Source: Paractinoplanes rishiriensis
Lineage (GTDB): Bacteria > Actinomycetota > Actinomycetes > Mycobacteriales > Micromonosporaceae
NCBI RefSeq assembly: GCF_016862375.1
Contig: NZ_BOMV01000059.1
Coordinates: 234,255-298,254 of the forward strand
DNA length: 64,000 nucleotides
Reading direction: 5' to 3'
A model generated the notes under the pieces. That model made no database searches and had not been told where the DNA came from. It saw only the letters and a list, made by a program, of their open reading frames with translations. Shown here piece after piece: positions 42,152 through 51,051 of this stretch; positions within the stretch are counted from its first letter, which is position 1; each line of letters starts with the position of its first letter. The translations under genes and the position numbers were made by a program.

Positions 42152-45100
42152 TCAGGGCACGTCAGACGCGTAGGCGACAGTTTCCGGCGGCGAGGACTCC
42201 AGCACGGCCGACGTGAGGGTGTCGCGCAGCTCCTCGGCCGCGGCCCGCTCGCTGACCTGCTCGGTGCTGTACGCCAGCAGCACCGCCTCCTCGGCGGCCC
42301 GGCCCGCGTCCTCGCACCGGTCGGCGGCGGCCAGCACCCGGGCCGCCACCATGGCCGCCACCACGCCGCTGCGCACGTCCTCGGCCGGCACCTCGCGGGC
42401 CCGCTCGATCCAGGTCAGCGCGGACTCCACCCGGCCGTCGGCGAGCAGGGCCGACGCGTACGAGGCCAGCGCGTGCCGCCGGGAGAACAGCAGCGACGCA
42501 CCAGGGTCGGCGGCGATCGGCGCCAGCAACCCGATGCCGGTGGCCGCGTCGCCGGCCCGGGTGCGCGCCTCGGCCAGCAGCACCCGCGGACCCACCTGGG
42601 CCGGTGCCAGCGGATTGTGCGGCTCGACCGCGGCGATCACCCGGCGGGCGTCGGCCTCGGCCTGGGCCAGGTCACCCCGGTACAGCGCCACGAAGCCGCG
42701 CAGCGTACCGGCCATCCCGAGCAGCAGCGGATGACCGGTGCGACCGGCGTACTCCAGTGCGTCGGTGAGCAGGTCGTACGCGTGGTCGAACTCGCCCAGC
42801 CCGCGGGCGGTCGCGCCACGCACCACCAGCGCCAGGCCGCGGCCCCAGTCGTCGCCCACCACGTTGAAGTCCCGGTACGCCCGGCGCGCCTCACCGTCGG
42901 CCTCGCCGAGTTCGCCCAGCTCGGAGGCCGCGTACGCCTCCACCGCCCGGAGCGTGCCGACGGCCCAGGCCTCACCCACCCGGTCGCCGAACGGCAGGAA
43001 GATCCGGGCCAGCCGCCGCGACTCCTGCAACCGGCCGGCCAGCAACCGGGCGAACGCCGTGGTGCCGCGCAGCCAGGACCGCCCGACCGGGTCGCCCAGC
43101 TCGGCGAACAGTCGCGCCGCCCGGCCGAGCACCGCGTCGGTCCCGGCGAAGTCGCCGCGGGTGGTGGTCACCCACGCCAGGTTCTGCAGCGCCCAGGCCT
43201 GCCCGTGCCGATCGCCGGCCGCCAGGGTCACCTGGTAGGCCGCCGCGAACCGGCTGCTCGCCTGGCTCAGCCGGCCGGCCAGGAAGTCGGCCATCCCGAG
43301 CCGGCGCATCGCGTTGGCCCGCTCCGGCAGCAGCTCGGCCTCGGTGGCCACGTCGAGCGCCTCCTGCCAGGCCGTCACGGCCTGGGCGCTGTCGCCCAGC
43401 GCCTCGTGCGCGCGGCCCACCACCAGCAGCGCCTCGGCCCGGCAGACCGGATCCTCGGCGGCGTTCTCGGCGATCTTTTCGCCGTACGCGAGCGCCTCCT
43501 CGGCCCGGCCCAGGCGCAGCAGCGCGCGGGCGTGCACCAGCTGGTCGGGCAGCGGCAGTTCCTCCTTGCCCAGCGCGGCGGCGCGCTCGGCGTACTCGAT
43601 CGAGGCGGCCGGTTCGATGTTGGCCAGGGCCCGGCGGGCCATCCGGCCGAGCGCCGCCACGCCCAGCGGGGCGACGTCGCGTACCGCCGCCTCGGGCCGC
43701 AGCCGCACCTGGTCGGCCAGCTCGACCGTGCACTCGGCGTGGATGGCCACGAACGCGTCGCGCTCGTTCTCGGCCAGGCTGAGCCGGCTCGCGCCGTCGT
43801 AGCCGAGCCGGTTGATCGTCTCGGGGGCGGCCCAGGTGGCCAGGTAGGCGTGCCGGTCGGCGAGGTCGGCCTTGCCGATCCCGGAGTATGCGGCCTCGCG
43901 CATCAGCGGCGTGGTGAACGCGTAACCGCCGCGCACCCGGTGCAGCATCCGGCGCTGGAGCAGCTCGTCGACCGACCGTTCCAGCTCGACCGCGGCCACC
44001 GCGCCGGGCCGCGCGTCGCTGGTCGCCCGCCGCTCGCGCAGCGCCTCGATCACCCCGGTCGGCACGGTGTCACCCACCACGGCCGCGTCGCGCAGCACCG
44101 CGCGCGGCTCGGCGGGCAACGCGTCGATGCGCGCCGCCAGCACCGCGGCCAGGTCGCGGGAGAGCAACTGGCGGCCCAGCGACCCGTCGGCGAGCTGCCA
44201 CTTGCCGGCCGCGTTGGCGCCGACCGCCGGTGTGAGTGCGCCACGTTCCATCAGCAGGGTGACCATCTCGGCCAGATAGAACGGGTTGCCCTGTGCGGTG
44301 GCCAGCAGCCGGTCGGTGTCCGGCTGGGTCAGCTTGCCGCCGCTCAAATAGGAGGTGAGCAGCCGGGCCGCGTCCGCACCGCGCAACGGCGGCAGCGTGT
44401 GCACCTCGGCGTCGGCCAGCCGGGTCAGCGCGCCGGCCGTACGCACCAGCTCGGGCCGGCCCAGCAGCAGCACCACGACCGGCCCCTCGAGGAGCGAGAG
44501 CGTGCGACCCAGCGCGTCCACGGTGGACGCGGTGGCGTCGTGCAGGTCGTCCACGATCACCACCAGCGGCGCCTCGGCCGCCAGCGCGCTGAGCAGGTCG
44601 GCCACCGCCGCCGAGACGGCCTCGGCGTCGAGCCGCTTGGCGGCGGGCTGCCAATCGGCGGCCGCGGCCGGACCGACCGGGTTGGCCGGCGCCTCGCCGT
44701 AGCCGAGCAGGGCCAGCAGGCGGTCGAGGTCGAGACTGGCGCCCAGCCGGACGGCCAGCTTGCGCAGCCGCTCCTCGACCACCGTGCGGCCGACCGTGGC
44801 GACCACGTCCTTGGGCAGGCCGACCGACTTGCGCACCAGGTCGGCCAGCGGCGCGAACCGGCGGCGCTCGCCGAACGCGCGGCAGCGCACCCGCAGCACC
44901 CGGGCGCCGGTGTGTGCCGCGTACCGGCCACCGCCGCTGACGTCGTAGCCGGCGGCGAGCCGCTTGACCTCGCCGGCGAACCGGGACTTGCCGATCCCGG
45001 CCTCGGCGGTCATCACCATCACCCGCGGCGTGTCCGAGTCGATCGCCTCGGCAAGCCGGCCGGCCACCCGGCCCAGTTCGGTCTCGCGGCCCACGAACGG

Positions 45101-45784
45101 TGCCTCGTCGCCGAGACCCGACCGGGTGCCGGGGGCGTCGTGCAGGCCGAGCAGTTCGAACGCCGGCACCGGCTCGCGCTTGCCCTTGAGCCGCAACGGC
45201 CGCAACTGCCGCCAGGAGGCGACGTGCCGGGTGCCGGCGCTGGTGCGCGAGCCCGCGTAGACGGCGCCGACCGCGGCCGCGTCGGCCAGCCGGGCGGCGG
45301 TGTTCACGGTGTCGCCGATGACCGTGTATTCGATCGATGCCTGGATGCCGGCCACCACCTCGCCGGTGTTCAGCCCGACCCGCAGGCCCAGCGGTGCGCC
45401 GCCGCCACGTTCGTCGTCGAGCACCCGGCGGACCGCGCGCTGCATGCTCAGCGCGGCGCGGACCGCCCGCTCGGCGTCGTCCTCATGGGCCACCGGGGCG
45501 CCGAAGACCGCCATGATGCCGTCGCCGGTCAGCTTGTCGACGTGCCCGCCGAACGTCTTGACCGCGCCGGCCAGCGCGGCCAGCACCCGGTCGGTGACGG
45601 CGCCGACGCGTTCCGGGTCGAGGTCCTCCGACCAGGAGGTGAAGTCGGAGAGGTCGCCGAAGAGCACGGTTACGATGCGCCGCTCGGCCGCCGGCAGGGT
45701 GGCCGCGGCCGGCAGGGCGGCGCCGCAGTTGTGGCAGAAACGGGCGCCGGGTACGGCGACGGTTCCACACACGGGACAGGTCAC
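42152..45784 (-). CDS. class III nucleotidyl cyclase fused to AAA/ATPase and TPR-type domains
   Basis: A 1210-residue multi-domain regulator. A zinc-ribbon at the N terminus (CPVCG ... CHNCG) is followed by a class III adenylate/guanylate cyclase domain (about 30-210). This has VTVLFGDLSDFTSWSE (metal aspartate) and GGHVDKLTGDGIMAVFG (second metal aspartate). Next is a NACHT/AAA-like ATPase (about 235-600) with P-loop TAEAGIGKSRFA and Walker B-like LVVIVDDLHD. About 550 residues of helical TPR-like repeats end the protein. The cyclase metal residues look intact. The GTG at 45784 overlaps the MBL gene stop by four bases. The ORF is open to 46198, but that extension is shadow sequence over the MBL gene. 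Confidence 0.9.
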   Translation of the reverse strand: MTCPVCGTVAVPGARFCHNCGAALPAAATLPAAERRIVTVLFGDLSDFTSWSEDLDPERVGAVTDRVLAALAGAVKTFGGHVDKLTGDGIMAVFGAPVAHEDDAERAVRAALSMQRAVRRVLDDERGGGAPLGLRVGLNTGEVVAGIQASIEYTVIGDTVNTAARLADAAAVGAVYAGSRTSAGTRHVASWRQLRPLRLKGKREPVPAFELLGLHDAPGTRSGLGDEAPFVGRETELGRVAGRLAEAIDSDTPRVMVMTAEAGIGKSRFAGEVKRLAAGYDVSGGGRYAAHTGARVLRVRCRAFGERRRFAPLADLVRKSVGLPKDVVATVGRTVVEERLRKLAVRLGASLDLDRLLALLGYGEAPANPVGPAAAADWQPAAKRLDAEAVSAAVADLLSALAAEAPLVVIVDDLHDATASTVDALGRTLSLLEGPVVVLLLGRPELVRTAGALTRLADAEVHTLPPLRGADAARLLTSYLSGGKLTQPDTDRLLATAQGNPFYLAEMVTLLMERGALTPAVGANAAGKWQLADGSLGRQLLSRDLAAVLAARIDALPAEPRAVLRDAAVVGDTVPTGVIEALRERRATSDARPGAVAAVELERSVDELLQRRMLHRVRGGYAFTTPLMREAAYSGIGKADLADRHAYLATWAAPETINRLGYDGASRLSLAENERDAFVAIHAECTVELADQVRLRPEAAVRDVAPLGVAALGRMARRALANIEPAASIEYAERAAALGKEELPLPDQLVHARALLRLGRAEEALAYGEKIAENAAEDPVCRAEALLVVGRAHEALGDSAQAVTAWQEALDVATEAELLPERANAMRRLGMADFLAGRLSQASSRFAAAYQVTLAAGDRHGQAWALQNLAWVTTTRGDFAGTDAVLGRAARLFAELGDPVGRSWLRGTTAFARLLAGRLQESRRLARIFLPFGDRVGEAWAVGTLRAVEAYAASELGELGEADGEARRAYRDFNVVGDDWGRGLALVVRGATARGLGEFDHAYDLLTDALEYAGRTGHPLLLGMAGTLRGFVALYRGDLAQAEADARRVIAAVEPHNPLAPAQVGPRVLLAEARTRAGDAATGIGLLAPIAADPGASLLFSRRHALASYASALLADGRVESALTWIERAREVPAEDVRSGVVAAMVAARVLAAADRCEDAGRAAEEAVLLAYSTEQVSERAAAEELRDTLTSAVLESSPPETVAYASDVP

Positions 45785-46581
45785 AGCCGATCCAACCCGT
45801 CGGCCCTTGTTCCTGATTCCCGATTTCTGTGACGGAGATAATCCAGTTGGGCTGTCGCGGAGAAGACAGCCGCGAAGCGTACGGCCCGATCGATGTCGGG
45901 GTAGACGAGATCGACCACCTGCTCGGGGGTCTCGGCACCGGCCGCCATGGCCGCCTCGACCTGAGCCAGGCGCTGGCGCCGATGGTCGAGATATTCGCGC
46001 GCGATCGCGGCGACGTCGTCCCGCGCCGGGCCGTGGCCGGGCAGCATCACCACCTCCGGGTACGCCGCGAGCAGTTCCAGGCTGGCCAGGTAAGACCCGA
46101 GGTCGCCGTCGGGCGCGGCCACCACCGTGGTGCCGCGGCCGAGGATCGTGTCGCCGGTGAACATCGCCCGGGTGTTCCCATGCTCGATCAGAAAACACAC
46201 CGAATCGGCGGTGTGCCCGGGGGTGTCCAGCACCTCGATGCGCAGGTCGTCGTCCGAGCTGTGCCGGTCGAGCGGCGCGCCGTGCCGGGCGTCGGCGGCG
46301 AGCACCGGTGTGTCACCGCCGAGCAGTTCGGCCAGCCGGTCGGCACCCTCGACGTGATCGTGGTGACCGTGCGTGATCAGAATCGAACGGAACGGGCCGG
46401 ACGCGGCGATCCGGGCCAGATGCTCCTCGTCGAGCGGGCCCGGATCGATCACCACGCCGAGCCGCTCGCCCGGCGCGCGTATCACCCAGGTATTGGTGCC
46501 GTCCAGCGTCATCGGCCCCGGATTGGGCGCACGCAGCAGCGACACCCAGGCCGGCAGGCCGTCGTCCGCAGCACCCCCCAT
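45781..46581 (-). CDS. MBL-fold metallo-hydrolase
   Basis: A 266-residue metallo-beta-lactamase-fold hydrolase, glyoxalase II/LACTB2-like. The zinc motif THGHHDH (His71, His73, Asp75, His76) is followed by a further histidine in TPGHTADSV, an aspartate in FTGDTILG, and LPGHGPARDD. No signal peptide is present, so it is probably cytoplasmic. It corresponds to Rv3677c, next to the RidA homologue in M. tuberculosis. It is coupled to the cyclase by a GTGA overlap. Confidence 0.9.
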   Translation of the reverse strand: MGGAADDGLPAWVSLLRAPNPGPMTLDGTNTWVIRAPGERLGVVIDPGPLDEEHLARIAASGPFRSILITHGHHDHVEGADRLAELLGGDTPVLAADARHGAPLDRHSSDDDLRIEVLDTPGHTADSVCFLIEHGNTRAMFTGDTILGRGTTVVAAPDGDLGSYLASLELLAAYPEVVMLPGHGPARDDVAAIAREYLDHRRQRLAQVEAAMAAGAETPEQVVDLVYPDIDRAVRFAAVFSATAQLDYLRHRNRESGTRADGLDRL

Positions 46582-46651
46582 GCGCGAAATCGTACGTCGC
46601 GCATGGGGGTGGAGCCGAGGACCGGATGTGCGATCTCAGCCCCCACTCAGC

Positions 46652-47137
46652 TCATGCCACCTCGGCGATGACCTCGACTTCGACCGGGGCGCCCAGCGGC
46701 AGTTCGGCCACGCCCACCGCGCTGCGCGCGTGCCGGCCCTGCTCGCCGAGCACCTCGCCGAGCAGGTTGGAGGCGCCGTTGAGCACCGCCGGCTGCCCGG
46801 TGAACCCCGGCGCCGAGGCCACAAAGCCGGTCAGCTTCACGATCTTGACGAGCCGGCCGAGGCCGACCAGCGACTCGATGGCGGCCAGCGCGTTCAGCGC
46901 GCAGGTCCGGGCCAGCTCGGCGGCCTGCTCCTCGGTCACCTCGGCGCCGACCTTGCCGGTCACCGGCAGCTTGCCCTCGACCAGCGGGAGCTGGCCGGAC
47001 ACGTACACGTAGTTGCCGGTCTGCACCGCCGGGACGTAGGCGGCCAGCGGCGGCGCCACCTGCGGCAGGGTGAGGCCGAGCTGAGCGAGTTTCGCGTACG
47101 CGTCCACGCCGCCCTCGCCCGCGATCGGCGTGGTCAT
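46652..47137 (-). CDS. RidA family protein (Rv3678c type)
   Basis: A 161-residue RidA/YjgF-like protein with the central segments YVYVSGQLPLVEGKLPV and LARTCALNALAAIESLVG, and RLVKIVKLTGFVASAPGF in place of the canonical arginine strand. It is of the longer subgroup and distinct from the RidA at 15639. Its start overlaps the DUF4177 stop (ATGA), so the two are coupled. A 70-base gap separates it from the MBL gene. Confidence 0.9.
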   Translation of the reverse strand: MTTPIAGEGGVDAYAKLAQLGLTLPQVAPPLAAYVPAVQTGNYVYVSGQLPLVEGKLPVTGKVGAEVTEEQAAELARTCALNALAAIESLVGLGRLVKIVKLTGFVASAPGFTGQPAVLNGASNLLGEVLGEQGRHARSAVGVAELPLGAPVEVEVIAEVA

Positions 47138-47289
47138 GACTTTTGCCGCTTCATGTACGCGACCAGCTGCTCCGGGTTAGGTCCCGGCACCACCTGGACG
47201 AGCTCCCAGCCGTCCTCGCCCCAGTTGTCGAGGATCTGCTTGGTCGCGTGGACCAGCAGTGGCACGGTCACGTACTCCCACTTCTGCAT
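47134..47289 (-). CDS. DUF4177 small protein
   Basis: A 51-residue gene found by translating the gap: it starts MQKWEYVTVPLLVHATKQIL and ends YMKRQKS. The KWEY(V) start and the central NWGEDGWELVQVV are the DUF4177 signature. The stop is shared in an ATGA overlap with the following RidA gene. It is equivalent to the tiny gene next to Rv3678c. The function is unknown. Confidence 0.85.
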   Translation of the reverse strand: MQKWEYVTVPLLVHATKQILDNWGEDGWELVQVVPGPNPEQLVAYMKRQKS

Positions 47290-47394
47290 GGCCTGCTCTA
47301 CTCCCTAATAGTCGGGTACCGGGCCAGCTTAGGGCCCGCGGAGATGCCCGTTTGGTTACGCTGAAACCCACCAGAGGAGATCACGGAGGGCGAC

Positions 47395-48297
47395 ATGACG
47401 CACGCGCAGGGCGGCCAGCCGGGGCACCCGGAGCCTTCCCCGCTGCCGTCGCCCGATCCGGAGCCCCCGCAGCCGATCCCGCCGGCCGATCCGATCCCCG
47501 CGCCGGAGCCCCCGCACGAGTGGCCGCCGCGGTCGTCGGCCGAGTTCATCGATGCCGGGCCCGACCCGTACGCCCTCGAATTTCCCCCGCCCGGAGCCTT
47601 CGCCGACGAGTCACCCACGGCGAACATGCCGGCGGTGACCGAGGTGCCCGAGCGCACCCAGGTCATCCCGCCGGCCGGGCCCCAGCCCTGGTATGCGCAG
47701 CACGAGGCCCCCGGCCAGTGGCAGACCCAGCCGCCCGAGCACCTGGCCTATCAGCACACCGCCGCACCGCCGGGCGAGGCTCCCCCGGGCGGTGATCCGA
47801 TCTGGCAGGGCGCGGGCCAGCCGGTGCAGGTGCCGCCGGCCCCGGCCGCCGTCCCCGGCAAGCGCAACGCGCTGTGGGTCTCGCTCGCGCTGGTGGCCAC
47901 CCTGCTGCTGTGCAGCGGCGGCGCCGTTTCGGCATACCTCCTGCTCCGGGACGCCGACAACCCCGGCTCACCCGATCCGGCCACCGCGGTCAACCGCTTC
48001 CTCGACGCCGTCTACACCCAGCAGGACGCGACCGCCGCCGACGAACTCGTCTGCCGCGAGGCACGCGACGAGACCAAACTGGCCGACCGGGTCCGCGAGA
48101 TCAAGACGTACTCGGATGGTTATCAGGAGCCCGTCTATCGCTGGGCCGAGCCCGCGGTGGCCAGCTCAGGGGAGGATCGCGCGCTGGTGTCGGTGCAGCT
48201 CACGCTGTCGACGGCCGATGAAAAGACGGCGCAGCAGGAGCTCGAGTTCACGGTGATCCGCAAGACCGGGTGGCTGGTCTGTGAGGTGGCCGGCTGA
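47395..48297 (+). CDS. proline-rich single-pass membrane protein, NTF2-like C terminus
   Basis: A 300-residue protein: about 155 residues of Pro/Ala/Glu-rich cytoplasmic sequence, a basic KRNA stop, and one transmembrane helix (LWVSLALVATLLLCSGGAVSAYLLL, shown by the segments ALVATLLLCSGG and AYLLL). The extracytoplasmic domain is about 115 residues, DPATAVNRFLDAVYTQQDAT to KTGWLVCEVAG. The gene at 11338 has the same plan. The start at ATG 47395 has GGAGGG about 7 bases upstream. It lies between the divergent DUF4177 gene and the first ArsA-like ATPase. The function is unknown. Confidence 0.85.
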   Translation: MTHAQGGQPGHPEPSPLPSPDPEPPQPIPPADPIPAPEPPHEWPPRSSAEFIDAGPDPYALEFPPPGAFADESPTANMPAVTEVPERTQVIPPAGPQPWYAQHEAPGQWQTQPPEHLAYQHTAAPPGEAPPGGDPIWQGAGQPVQVPPAPAAVPGKRNALWVSLALVATLLLCSGGAVSAYLLLRDADNPGSPDPATAVNRFLDAVYTQQDATAADELVCREARDETKLADRVREIKTYSDGYQEPVYRWAEPAVASSGEDRALVSVQLTLSTADEKTAQQELEFTVIRKTGWLVCEVAG

Positions 48298-48320
48298 CTT
48301 GCCGCCGTACCGTGTGAGTC

Positions 48321-49277
48321 ATGGGCGAGCAGTTCAACACCCGGTGGCCGGCACGGCTGCACGTGGTGACCGGCAAGGGCGGCACCGGCAAGACCACGGT
48401 GGCCGCGGCGCTGGCACTGGGCCTGGCCGCGGGCGGCCGGCGCACGCTGCTGGTCGAGGTCGAGAGCCGGCAGGGCATCGCCCAGCTCTTCGAGGTCGAG
48501 CCGCTGCCCTACCAGGAGCTGCGGATCGCCCGGGTGGAGGGCGGCGGCGAGGTGCGGGCGCTGGCCGTGGACCCCGAGGAGGCCCTGCTCGAATACCTCG
48601 ACATGTTCTATCACCTGGGCGCGGCCGGGCGGGCGCTGCGCAAGGTGGGCGCCATCGACTTCGCCACCACGATCGCCCCGGGCCTGCGTGACGTATTACT
48701 CACCGGCAAGGTCAAGGAGGCCACCACCCGCGCGCACGAGGGCCGCCGGGCGTACGACGCGGTGGTGCTGGACGCGCCGCCCACCGGCCGGATCGGCCGC
48801 TTCCTCAACGTCACGGCCGAGACCGCCAAACTGGCCAAGGTCGGCCCCATCAAAAAGCAGAGCGACAGTGTCGCGTCGCTGCTGCGCTCCCCGATCACCA
48901 CGGTGCACGTGGTCACGCTGCTCGAGGAGATGCCCGTACAGGAGACCCTGGACGCCCTCGGCGAGCTCGCGTCGCTCAACATCTCGCTCGGCCGGATCAT
49001 CGTGAACAGCGCCCGGCCGGCCCTGCTGACCGGCGGCAAGGTGACCAAGGCCGAGCTCAAGCGCGGTCTGACCGAGGCCGGGCTGCCGGCCGACGCGGCC
49101 ACGGTCAACGGGCTGGCCGCCGAGGCGAAGGCCTACCTGACCCGCCGCGAGCTGGAGGAGTCGCTGCGTGGCGAACTGGCCGAGTCCGGCCGGCCGGTGG
49201 TGGAACTGCCGCTGCTGCCGGGCGGCATCGACCGCGCCGCCCTGTACGAGCTCGCGGCCGCCCTCATGCGGGCCTGA
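48321..49277 (+). CDS. ArsA-like ATPase, first of a pair (Rv3679 type)
   Basis: A 318-residue deviant-Walker ATPase of the ArsA/Get3/MinD class. The P-loop is GKGGTGKTT (residues 18-26), with the signature lysine, and VVLDAPPTGRIGRFL gives the switch/Walker B region. Its counterpart Rv3679 forms a complex with Rv3680 (BagA/BagB), implicated in tolerance to glycerol-derived and nitrosative stress in mycobacteria. The second subunit follows after 29 bases. ArsA proper is a single chain with two such domains; here they are separate genes. Confidence 0.93.
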   Translation: MGEQFNTRWPARLHVVTGKGGTGKTTVAAALALGLAAGGRRTLLVEVESRQGIAQLFEVEPLPYQELRIARVEGGGEVRALAVDPEEALLEYLDMFYHLGAAGRALRKVGAIDFATTIAPGLRDVLLTGKVKEATTRAHEGRRAYDAVVLDAPPTGRIGRFLNVTAETAKLAKVGPIKKQSDSVASLLRSPITTVHVVTLLEEMPVQETLDALGELASLNISLGRIIVNSARPALLTGGKVTKAELKRGLTEAGLPADAATVNGLAAEAKAYLTRRELEESLRGELAESGRPVVELPLLPGGIDRAALYELAAALMRA

Positions 49278-49306
49278 GTCGATCACCGACGCATTACCCT
49301 GGAGTA

Positions 49307-50446
49307 GTGGTGGCTGAACTGTCCGCTGAACAACTGGACGTCGACGCTCTGCTCGCCGACCCGACCACCCGGATCATCGTGTGCTGCGGTGCCGGTGGGG
49401 TGGGCAAGACGACGACGGCGGCCGCGCTCGGCGTGCGGTCCGCCGAGGTGCACGGGCGCCGCACGGTGGTGCTGACCATCGACCCGGCGCGCCGGCTCGC
49501 GCAGTCGATGGGACTCAGCGAGCTGGACAACACCCCGCGGCAGGTCAAGGGCATCGACGGCGGGAACGGCGGCGAACTGCACGCCATGATGCTCGACATG
49601 AAGCGCACGTTCGACGAGGTGGTGCAGCAGCACACCACGCCGCAGCGGGCCGCCGAGATCTTCGCGAACCCCTTCTACCAGGCCATGAGCTCGACCTTCG
49701 CCGGCACCCAGGAGTACATGGCGATGGAGAAGCTGGGCCAGTTGCGGGCCGGCGACGAGTGGGACCTGATCGTGGTGGACACCCCGCCGTCCCGCTCCGC
49801 GCTCGACTTCCTGGACGCGCCGGCCCGGCTGTCCCGCTTCCTGGACGGCCGGATGCTGCGCCTGCTGCTCGCGCCCGCGCGGTCCGGCCGCAGCATGTTC
49901 AGCCTGGTCACAGCGTCGTTCGGGCTGTTCTCCCGGACCGTGCAAAAGGTTCTTGGCGCCCAGCTGCTGACCGATCTGTCCGGCTTCGTGGCGGCGCTCG
50001 ACTCGATGTTCGGCGGCTTCCGGCACCGGGCCGACGAGACGTACCGCATCCTGCAAGACCCGCAGACCGCGTTTCTGCTGGTCGCGGCGCCGGAGCGGGA
50101 TGCCGTACGGGAAGCGGCCTACTTCGCGGAGCGGCTGGTGGCCGAGCGGATGCCGCTGGCTGGACTGGTGCTCAACCGGATGCACCGGTCGGCAGTGGCC
50201 GAACTCACCTCGGAGCAGAGCGAGGCCGCCGCGGCCGCCCTGGCGGCGGCCGGCGACCAGGAGATGACCGCGGACGCGCTGCGGGTGCATGCCGGACTGA
50301 TGCGCCAGACGGAGAGAGAGGTACGCGTGGCCGCCGCGTTCACCGATCAGTTCCCCGCGGTGCCGGCCGTGGCAGTCGCGGCGCAGCCCGCCGACGTACA
50401 CGACGTCGACGGGCTGCGGACGATCGGCGCATTGCTCGCCGGTTAA
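49307..50446 (+). CDS. ArsA-like ATPase, second of a pair (Rv3680 type)
   Basis: A 379-residue deviant-Walker ATPase with P-loop GAGGVGKTT (residues 28-36), LTIDPARRLAQSMGL and LIVVDTPPSRSALDFLDAP. A helical insert (about 90-130) resembles the substrate-binding part of Get3/ArsA. The start is GTG 49307. A TACCCT hexamer ends 6 bases before it, the spacing expected for a leaderless transcript, and no good ribosome site is present. It therefore may have its own promoter besides read-through from the first subunit. Confidence 0.92.
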   Translation: MVAELSAEQLDVDALLADPTTRIIVCCGAGGVGKTTTAAALGVRSAEVHGRRTVVLTIDPARRLAQSMGLSELDNTPRQVKGIDGGNGGELHAMMLDMKRTFDEVVQQHTTPQRAAEIFANPFYQAMSSTFAGTQEYMAMEKLGQLRAGDEWDLIVVDTPPSRSALDFLDAPARLSRFLDGRMLRLLLAPARSGRSMFSLVTASFGLFSRTVQKVLGAQLLTDLSGFVAALDSMFGGFRHRADETYRILQDPQTAFLLVAAPERDAVREAAYFAERLVAERMPLAGLVLNRMHRSAVAELTSEQSEAAAAALAAAGDQEMTADALRVHAGLMRQTEREVRVAAAFTDQFPAVPAVAVAAQPADVHDVDGLRTIGALLAG

Positions 50447-50454
50447 CCAGCGGA

Positions 50455-50757
50455 TCAGCGGGTCGGGACGAGCACCTTGTCGGCGCTCTTCTCGCGCATC
50501 GCGGCCTCGAACATCTTTCGCCAGCTGGCCACCTGCGGGTGCCGGCGCAGCAGCGCCCGCCGCTCGCGCTCGGTCATGCCGCCCCAGACGCCGAATTCGA
50601 TCCGGTTGTCCAGGGCATCGGCGAGGCATTCGTAGCGAACCGGGCAGCTGCGGCAAATCCTCTTCGCCACGTTCTGCTCGGCGCCCTGCACGAACAGCGC
50701 GTCAGGGTCGCCACTCTGACACGCCGCCATGCTGGGCCAGTCGCTGATCATCCCCAT
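50455..50757 (-). CDS. whiB4: WhiB-family iron-sulfur regulator, WhiB4-like
   Basis: A 100-residue WhiB protein with four cluster cysteines (Cys13, Cys35, Cys38, Cys44 in the CxxCxxxxxC pattern), the beta-turn GVWGG at 56-60, and a basic C-terminal DNA-binding helix region (ERERRALLRRH). In M. tuberculosis WhiB4 is a redox regulator beside Rv3680 and ponA2, the same order as here. The start at ATG 50757 has AAGGGGGG about 9 bases upstream; the longer ORF to 50985 runs through the intergenic promoter region and is rejected. Confidence 0.94.
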   Translation of the reverse strand: MGMISDWPSMAACQSGDPDALFVQGAEQNVAKRICRSCPVRYECLADALDNRIEFGVWGGMTERERRALLRRHPQVASWRKMFEAAMREKSADKVLVPTR

Positions 50758-50900
50758 CTGTACACGTCCCCCCTTGCGTTCACCCCCTGACGCCGGCCTG
50801 CTCATGTCCCCCAGGCAGCGCAGACGTCGTGCGACAGCTCGCCGGACCATCATGCTCTGTAGTCGGGTGATTACGCAACGTTGTCCCTCAAATACGTATA

Positions 50901-50917
50901 GCCCGGTAGTACCGGGC
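50901..50917. promoter_or_regulatory. 17-base palindrome in the whiB4-ponA2 intergenic region
   Basis: GCCCGGTA-G-TACCGGGC, a perfect 8-base inverted repeat with a 1-base centre. It lies about 145 bases upstream of whiB4 and 135 bases upstream of the preferred ponA2 start. It is suitable as a shared operator; no regulator is identified. A second, shorter hairpin (GCCCCG-AAG-CGGGGC, 50967-50981) lies just downstream. Confidence 0.4.
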
Positions 50918-51039
50918 AAAGGCCACGAAGCGCTTCCGTAGAAGTTCTTTAAGTGGGCACCAAGACGCCCCGAAGCGGGGCACAATCATTCTGGGCGAAC
51001 CGTGAGCTTCTCGACGGGCGGTCGCGTGTGCCCTTCGCG

Positions 51040-51045
51040 TACCCT
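51040..51045 (+). promoter_or_regulatory. candidate -10 element for a leaderless ponA2 transcript
   Basis: TACCCT fits the TANNNT consensus and ends 6 bases before the GTG at 51052. This is the geometry of leaderless actinobacterial genes, in which the transcript begins at the start codon. The same hexamer and spacing occur before the ArsA-like gene at 49307. No convincing -35 element is seen. Confidence 0.4.
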
Positions 51046-51051
51046 GCTCAG

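Noticed and set aside
45785..46198. N-terminal extension of the cyclase/AAA protein
   Set aside because: The extension lies over the MBL-fold gene in another frame and is Arg/Gly-rich. The zinc-ribbon start at 45784 has a GTGA overlap with the MBL stop.
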